Below, piece by piece: positions 57,270 through 64,000 of a stretch of DNA of 64,000 nt. The position numbers and the translations under genes were made by a program. This DNA comes from Cardinalis cardinalis. Taxonomy: Eukaryota; Chordata; Aves; Passeriformes; Cardinalidae. Positions within the stretch are counted from its first letter, which is position 1. Each line of letters begins with the position of its first letter. The stretch spans positions 6,412,901 through 6,476,900 of the forward strand of contig JACDOX010000023.1 of the NCBI GenBank assembly GCA_014549065.1, in the 5' to 3' direction. The notes beneath the pieces are model-generated. The model had not been told where the DNA came from and did not search any database. It saw only the letters and a program-made list of their open reading frames with translations.

Positions 57270-58760
57270 CATGCTGGTGACTCGGTCATGGGAAATTATG
57301 AAGCTACGTGATGTCTCATTTGTTGTGCTGAAAACAAATGTAAATAAATTACTGAGAGAATCTCATTTACATTTAGAAATTCATCCCGATGCATGACATG
57401 ACTGCTGATGTTTTTTTAAATGACACTTTGAGAAGGAGTGCTACTATTAAAAACAGATTGTAGCCACCTCGGCAAGAGCCTGTGCAAGTGTGCGCGTGTC
57501 TGTGCATGAGTGTGCAACGGCAGATGTTCTAGAGAGATCTTTCAGCTCTTTGGAAAAAAGGCTTTCTTTTACTGCTGCACAACACAACCAAAATGGTGGT
57601 GCCGGGAGACAAAACCATTGATACGTGTTCTTCTGTGTATTCTCCCCTCTCCAAAGGGGGAAGCAGAAAGACACTGTTATGGATTGGCTGCTGCCACTAC
57701 AACAGAAAGTGCAAATGCTAAAATGGTGGGAACAAAAAATAGTGTGGCACATCCCTCCGTCATCAAGTGTAGTAAAACTTCCCCTTAAATACACACACAA
57801 AAAGCCTTTCGCTAAAGCTTTTATCTCTCCCCTCCACATCTCACATTTTAAGCTGTCACTGAAAAAATTGAGAAGGATATCCAGGAAGCCATAAGATGGA
57901 GAGCAAGTTGAACTGCTGTTAGCTAAGCAGCACACATTCAGGCAAATATCCAAATGCTTTAGGAGCTGTCATTCTCCATCCCGCGTGGGAAGGCTGCGAA
58001 GAGACGGACTTGCTCGTATCATGATTGCTCTTATTATTACAGCAGTGAAAACACTGCATACTAATGGATGTGTTTTCAGAAAAAAAGACTGTTAGATGGC
58101 TTTTTCGACTCTGTGCCTGGCTGTCTGGGCTTCAGTATCTGATATATCCTATCCCTTTCTTTCCTTCCAAAACAGAACTCTAAAAAAAGTTTGTAACANG
58201 AGGGCAAATAAAACATATTTCCAAATGGGGACATGACAGTGTTCTACAACCCCACATACGGCAGCATATTTACATAAGCCTGCATAGGTCAGAGAGTTTA
58301 TTTGTTAAGGGACAAATAAGCAGGCCATGAAATAATTATTTTTCATTGTGCCCTGCCAAACCTACCCAGCCAAAGGCTAAATTGAGCTGCTATTGTGATT
58401 ATTTGAACTGTGGAGCCAAAAGTCTTCACTGCAAAGCATCCCAGCTGTCCTAAATTTTATTCTGATGGCTAGTTTTCACACTAGCTTGAAACTTGCCAAA
58501 AATGCTCCACAAAACAGGCAGGCGGAAGGCTTGCTTTATCCAGACCTACATCAATTACTGATTTAGAGCTGTTCTGAGAACTTGATTATTAACAAATCAC
58601 TTCCCAAAATTGTTATGACAAGATTCACATATGCAAATGGCAAGCTGCTCATATGTACACAGCTAGCAAAAGAAATTAATACAAAGGTTCCCAGATTTAT
58701 TTATGGTTATTTCCTATTCTGCTTTACTGCAAATTAGCCACTAAAATATTAAAAGAAAGG
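57270..58760. promoter_or_regulatory. Candidate cluster of conserved non-coding elements
   Basis: Nearly 1.5 kb without simple repeats or transposon landmarks, dense in developmental-factor-type sites. These include the forkhead-like TATTTACATA (58267-58276), the 12-bp palindrome AAATAATTATTT (58330-58341), the perfect POU octamer ATGCAAAT (58631-58638), TTTACATTTAGAAATTCATC near 57367, and several ATTTATTTATGG/TTATTAAC-type cores. A 168-codon minus-strand frame (57447-57953) lies inside but has no domain. The texture resembles long vertebrate enhancers. Conservation was not tested, so this remains inference. Confidence 0.35.
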
Positions 58761-59603
58761 AGAGAGATCCAGCTGCAGCATCACAGCTTTGACATATGGT
58801 GACATGGGAACACCCAGGCCATAACTGCTCAACACGCTTCTGCCTTCACCCACCTCCCTGGGGAAAGGATCTACCAGTGCCTTCTGGCACCAGAGGAAAC
58901 AAAACCACCATGGCAGCTCTCAAGCTGCAGGTTTGGCCAACACACCAAGGAGCAGGTAGGATTACCCTGAAAACAGCTCATATGACAGGCTTGGGAGGAT
59001 ATTTCATATTTTAAACAAGGTTGACAGTGGAGTAGGGGGAANAGCAAACAGAATATTTTTTTAAACCTCATGCTTCAAAGCTTAAATTAATCCCTAATAA
59101 TGAAAGATTAGGATGAGAACGTGTAGAGAGAAGATTATCCCAAGTCTGCCCATTGTGAGGCTCTTACAACTGTACTTGAGGTGCCTGGGGTTGGTCATTG
59201 CTAGAGACAGAGCAGGAGGATCTTGAGAATGATTAATTTCATACTCTCTACATTTTGTCTTAAATAACTAAGACACAAACAAAAGACAAAGAGGCTAATT
59301 GTTTTGAAGGCAGCAGACTTTAAGTAAATGAAATGCCCATCACTTGGCATTAGGCTGTACGTACCACAACAAGTGCACCTTGCTGCAGCCTCCCTCCTTT
59401 TCCTCCACACCTCCTCCTATTCTTCATCCTTTTTGTGATTTCACTGTAATATCCTCAGGGCAGCAACCACTCCAGTTCGCACATGAATTAGAACAACACC
59501 TCTCACAATGGCATACCAGTCCTGATTGGACCTGGACTGCTCCTGGGAATGCTGCTGGGAATGGTACTATAAAAAGAGTTCACAAATGTATAGAGTTCAG
59601 CAG

Positions 59604-59607
<4 letters not shown>
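58761..59607. other. Non-coding stretch before CA repeat
   Basis: Moderately AT-rich with no gene, RNA or named repeat. One ambiguous base is at 59041. Confidence 0.5.

Positions 59608-59638
<31 letters not shown>
59608..59638 (+). repeat. CA dinucleotide microsatellite
   Basis: Thirty-one bases of uninterrupted AC repeat (about 15 units). It is a likely length-polymorphic marker. Confidence 0.95.
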
Positions 59639-59642
<4 letters not shown>

Positions 59643-62600
59643 TCCTACCTTTTAGCACAGTTAACATCACCAGACTGTTAACTCTGTTTCCACAATAAAA
59701 CTGCAGATCGTTTAATCCATTTCTAAGCTCCTAGGTGGCTGCAGGATGTGCAGCTCTCATTCAGCAGACCTCCACCACCAGGACACTCTGTGTAATGGAC
59801 CCCTGCACTTACTGATCAGTACAATGACAGAAGTGCTACAATATCGTGTTATAGAGGTCAAGGCTTAAGGTTGAATGCTGCTAGGATTTGCATGGAAGCT
59901 GATCCAGTGATGAGCAAGGGACATTCAGGATGGGCAACCAAAGGAAGCCACAAACGGTGTCAGCCACATCAGCCCTGTGCAACCATTACTGAATGAACTT
60001 GATTAGCCCAAATTCCCTTCTGATTTCCTGCCTTCCTTGGGAGAGGCTTTTGACCTTTGAGCTAATGTTTTAATATATTCTGGAATTTCAAATTTTGTAC
60101 ATAATAAACTAGTTATTTTCAGGTACTTCAGATATAAATAACTCCAATACAAAATTCTAACTTGCTCTGGTACTCAGACATGCTATTTTTAACTGAAAAT
60201 ATAACAAATAGATTTGAAAATCTTTAGCAACATATTTCCATTTTTCCAACAATTCTGACATATTAATTATTTTGCTGGATTTTTTCCTGAAGTACTATGA
60301 ATGGCCAGTATGCTTCACAAAGAGCGAAAGAAAAAGGAAAGGAATGGGTATGGGTAAGGTGGCAAATCAATAAGTAAATTGAGTGCATGTATAAATTCAG
60401 GCACCTGAGCCCCCTTTAAAGTNAGGTTCCATGTTGTAGTGACTCTTGCCAATAGTTAATATCTAGAAAAAATGGAAAAAATAGCCAAAAGGACAAACAT
60501 ATTAAAAATCTTAATTAGAATAGAATGGACACTTCGTCAGGCCTGTATTCTGCATTGATATTGTACCAGAAATTTACCTTAAAAAAATATCATATAGANT
60601 AAAGCTGTTAGCAACTGCATTCATCTCTTTGAAAATAAAATATTTTTTTTTTAAGTACAAATTATTTTTTGTTGACTGCCAAACAACAGATCTCTTTTAT
60701 TTGCCTAAAAACTCTACACAATCAAATTGTGTGTAAAATCCAAGATCATAATTCCTCTTTCTCTGGCTCCAGATGGGATGGCAGCATCACAGGGCCCTTT
60801 TTGTCCTTTTCTATGTAACTTTGCACTCAGTGCAAGTTTTGTCCATGGCATAAATGTGGAGATTTTCTGTCTCACAGAGATGTGGCCCTCACTGCTGGAC
60901 ATTCGCAGGCTGAACACTTTAGCTTTTCCATGAAGAGCCTGCAACTTGTGACTTGATTCTTGTTCTTTTGGCCTGGGATGCCCATGGCTCTAACCAAAGC
61001 AAGCTCTGTCCAGTGTCACACTTCCATGTCACACTTCTGGAGCAAAGATCTCTCAGGAACTATCTTTTTACTTCTACAAAGATAGTAAGAGACCGAGGTC
61101 TACATGGAAGAGGCTGCTGACAACCCCGCACACACTCAGTCATAGCCAGATATGTGACAAAAAGTCCAATTAAATCCTATTAGAGAATAATACAAATGAC
61201 AGAGCTTAAAGAATACAGTTAGCTCCTAATTAGACAGCCCATAAATCTGTTCAGAACCTTCAGAACTTACCACCAGAACAACAATCTCAAGACCTTTCAA
61301 TGAGTTTCATTTTAACANACCTATTGTCCACTGAACCAACAACTCTGTTGCTTACAGACAAGCTATTTCATCAACTTAAATACTATTAAAAGATGATCGT
61401 GCACTGAGCTTTCCTGAAATTGTGTAACATTTGCATGGTATAACACATACTCTTACTTGTTCACTGCAGTCTGATTCAAAGTGCTATAAATATGTTTGCC
61501 CTTTCTGCTAAGCCCGCCTAAGGGATTAGCAACCCCCCAAAAGTTCAGTTGAATATTAACTGCATTAACTTTGCAGACTGTAACATACTGTTACACTCAA
61601 ACAGCCTACGGTGTGGTATGGATGACTTGCTTAATAAAAAATGTTTTCTTGCAAAGCCCGATTGCTAGAAAAAAGACTCTGCTNTGTCGAAGGGGGTGAC
61701 CTCTTCCATTTAACTTCATAAAGCAAACAAACAAAAGGGAGAACTTTACAGGGATGTCCAGAGAAATGTTTATCATTTCGTCTGTCAAACCAGATGGATT
61801 TCCCTTGGCAACACAGCACCAGCTCCACTCTATGTTAGAAATTAAGTCACTTCACCATGAAGAAAACCTGTGAAATACAGCAGCAAAAGTGTCATCTACT
61901 GTAGTAATGCGAACTCAAAAACTGTAAAAGAAGTATGTTTGCTTACTTATTTTGCGAAGTAAGAAGTGCTTTGCATGCCAACTCCCATAAAAAACTCATG
62001 TGCTGGAAGACTCTTCAGCACAAAGTTATATAGTGGTGAAGACAAATAAAAAGAAGAGGAAATATTACAAAGTTGGAAGAGGGAGAGTTGATAGGAGTGT
62101 GAAAGGGAGCTGACTTGATAGCTAGTGACAAAAATCAAGGAAGAGCAGATTCTTGAACCTCCCAAGCAAAAAGCTCCCAGGCAGAGGTGGGGGTTGACTG
62201 GCAGTATCTGATCAAAAGATGAAGAAAGGGAAAGAGAAAGAAGAAATTGAGAAAGGCTGGGAGAAGTTTCTTAAGGTTAAGAGATAAAAAGTATTCAGCA
62301 AAGGAGATTGCTAAAACACTTTTAAAGACTAAAAAAGCCTCCTTTATTACAACTGCAGTAATAAAAAATGTAGAACCTGTCTATTATGGGATGAAAACAA
62401 AAACTACCTAAGACGGGGTTTTTTTCTTTATAAAAATATACACAACAAAAACATTCTCTATGCTGCTGTGGGAACACATAAAAATACNCAAAAGACCTTG
62501 ATCCTGAACACTGCAATGAAACCTTTCTCATTTGGTCTTCGAGATCACATCTGTATCAATTTGTAAAAACACATTCTCCCATAAAAGGGACTTGGGTGTA

Positions 62601-63029
62601 ACAGAAAATAAATCCAAACTTTGAGAATTAGAAACCATATTTCTTCATAATGCTGGACATTTACTTCCNTCTGCCATTCACCATCACCATTATGTTGTCT
62701 AGAAATGGAGACCAACAATAGATGTAGGTAATTACACAAGAACTTAAACTGCAGAGAGCTTCAGACCACAGCATTAAACTGGAATTAAAGCTTTACAGGA
62801 AAAGAGAAATGTTTCACTCCCTGCAATCACCTCCCTCCCTCAAACACACACTGCACACCTGCTACCCACCAGCCAGATGGGATTGAATTCTCCCGAATCA
62901 GATCTTGGATTTTTAAGCTCAGCTCGAGTTCAACTGGATTTCAAGACATGAAAATATATTATCATTTCACATTCAAAAAATTACACCAGTGTCCAGGAAC
63001 TCCTAGTTTCAGTGCTGCTTGCACAATTA
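59639..63029. other. Non-coding stretch, no supported gene
   Basis: AT-rich. 61130-61260 has several AATTA/TAATTAG cores and could be regulatory, but no strong case can be made. A purine-rich segment lies at 62218-62265. No gene, RNA or named repeat was seen. Ambiguous bases are at 60423, 60599, 61318, 61684, 62488 and 62669. Confidence 0.5.
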
Positions 63030-63330
63030 GATATGTATTGAAGTGGGATTATTCTCTCAAATGTCTTAATAGAAATAAGTAAAATGCAGCTTTGCATCAA
63101 CATTTAATTTAATTAGACATGCTCACTTAATACGCGAAAAACAGAAAAAATCTGATTTTAAATCATCAGCACGTTAAGTGAGATCGGGAATTTAGCTAAT
63201 TTGCAGCGACCAACAGGGTTTTTTTAAAAGTCCACAAAAGCAATTTAGCAGCCCAAACTCACTTAAACATTGTAGCAACTGGCCCTTAATGCACAGGTAT
63301 CATAAAATATTAACACAAGTTAAGAAAACA
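63030..63330. promoter_or_regulatory. Candidate conserved element with nested dyads
   Basis: TCACTTAA (63123-63130) and TTAAGTGA (63174-63181) form an 8-bp inverted repeat around the near-palindrome TGATTTTAAATCA (63153-63165). NKX-type CACTTAA cores recur at 63124 and near 63262, together with TTAATTTAATTAG near 63104 and TTAGCTAATTTGC near 63192. The recurring CACTTAA/TTAAGTG core could be a homeodomain site array. It was not tested by alignment. Confidence 0.28.
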
Positions 63331-63609
63331 CTGGGAAGCATTATATTCCTAGAGAATTTGCTAAGCTTGCATAATGTAACATACCTCGTCAATAAAGTTT
63401 CTTCAGTTTAGAGATCTCTACCCTGTTCTCCAGAAGAAGGTCTCGTTTTTCCTCCCTCTATGCCAGCAGCACAGTTCCACCAAGTCCCTGTTGCCTGCAC
63501 TTCTGTGGAGTGCCAGCAACTGCCAAAGTCACATTTTTAACTGGGCTTGGTCTTTCCCCACCTTTTCCTTCAGCCCCGAAACCAAGTTGAGACATGCAGG
63601 GGATACCAA
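63331..63609. other. Non-coding stretch
   Basis: Balanced composition rising in GC towards the end. No gene, RNA or named repeat was seen. Confidence 0.45.
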
Positions 63610-63735
63610 GTCACCGGTCACCAGCGATCCAGTCTCCGCTGGGGCCGCGGGCACCAGGAGCTGCCGCCGGTGGTGTTCTGCCAGAGCCGCGCCTGGCAGG
63701 TGCCAAGGCGCAGGAATGCGAGTCCTGCCCGCTTG
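63610..63735. promoter_or_regulatory. Short CpG-rich patch
   Basis: About twelve CpGs lie in 125 bases, including GGGGCCGCGGGC and CTGCCGCCGG, inside AT-rich flanks. Below the usual length for an island. Overlapping open frames on both strands (86-97 codons) follow from the GC content. It could be an enhancer CpG patch or the edge of a promoter. Confidence 0.4.
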
Positions 63736-64000
63736 GCCAGCCTTGGACTGACCTTTAGTCACAACGGGAACAGGAGTTTTGTTAGCGAACACAGAGTTCT
63801 GGTCTACACATTTTTTAAATTGATTCTTTTATTGATGTGAAGTGCCCAGGTGCCCTCACAACAGTCACTAATATAGATTTCGAAAATAAAATTAATTAAG
63901 GGCCAGTCTGGACCACCTTTACTGTCACCATGTAGTACCCTTTTCTACAAGTAACAATGCTATCAACCAGCGAGCATGAGTGGAGTGTCTGAGGAATATT
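63736..64000. other. Non-coding window end
   Basis: AT-rich, with no gene or named repeat. Confidence 0.5.

Noticed and set aside
1..64000. Endogenous retrovirus, tRNA, rRNA, snRNA or CRISPR
   Set aside because: No paired LTR-like ends, primer-binding site, RNA polymerase III box pair or spacer array was noticed on either strand.

Overview
This looks like ordinary non-coding vertebrate DNA, most probably from a bird. The clearest lineage marker is one 5'-truncated CR1 LINE, on the minus strand at about 20040-20645. Its 3' end has the typical avian form, with a run close to GGGTTGGAAGGGAC next to degraded copies of the 8-bp tail. The rest is AT-rich, low in transposons, and free of young SINEs, L1 or recent retroviral copies. 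About 75 isolated single N bases are scattered through it, roughly one per 850 bases by eye. That pattern suits heterozygous sites flattened to N by an assembler rather than true gaps.

I found no protein-coding gene, tRNA, rRNA, snRNA or recognisable microRNA. The longest open frames (278 codons at 19222-20058 +, 168 at 57447-57953 -, 150 at 13435-13887 -) show no domain, no repeat architecture and no convincing splice structure. The window is therefore either a gene desert or the inside of one very large intron, and the sequence alone does not decide between them.

Layout: 1-17.2 kb is plain AT-rich sequence with one old MIR-like relic (1850-1995), an A-rich tract (4308-4355) and a quadruplex-type G tract (15080-15104). 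The segment 17.2-20.7 kb is the most structured stretch: a short CpG cluster, a 12-bp inverted repeat enclosing a 12-bp palindrome, a G-quadruplex motif, a small CpG-island-like patch and the CR1. From 20.7 to 44 kb there are scattered fossils of old amniote repeats: MIR-type tRNA SINEs, and short pieces related to the motif CATTGACTTCAATGG. Several AT-rich, homeodomain-site-rich stretches there look like candidate conserved non-coding elements (27600-28000, 36990-37350, 38095-38310). From 44 to 64 kb there is a purine tract, a 43-bp tandem duplication, a CA microsatellite, the largest candidate regulatory block (57270-58760), another at 63030-63330, and a CpG cluster at 63610-63735.

If the regulatory candidates are real, the window would be a landing zone of long-range enhancers for a developmental gene outside it. 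That is inference from base texture and motif content. It needs a cross-species alignment, which I could not run. I found no previously undescribed gene system here.
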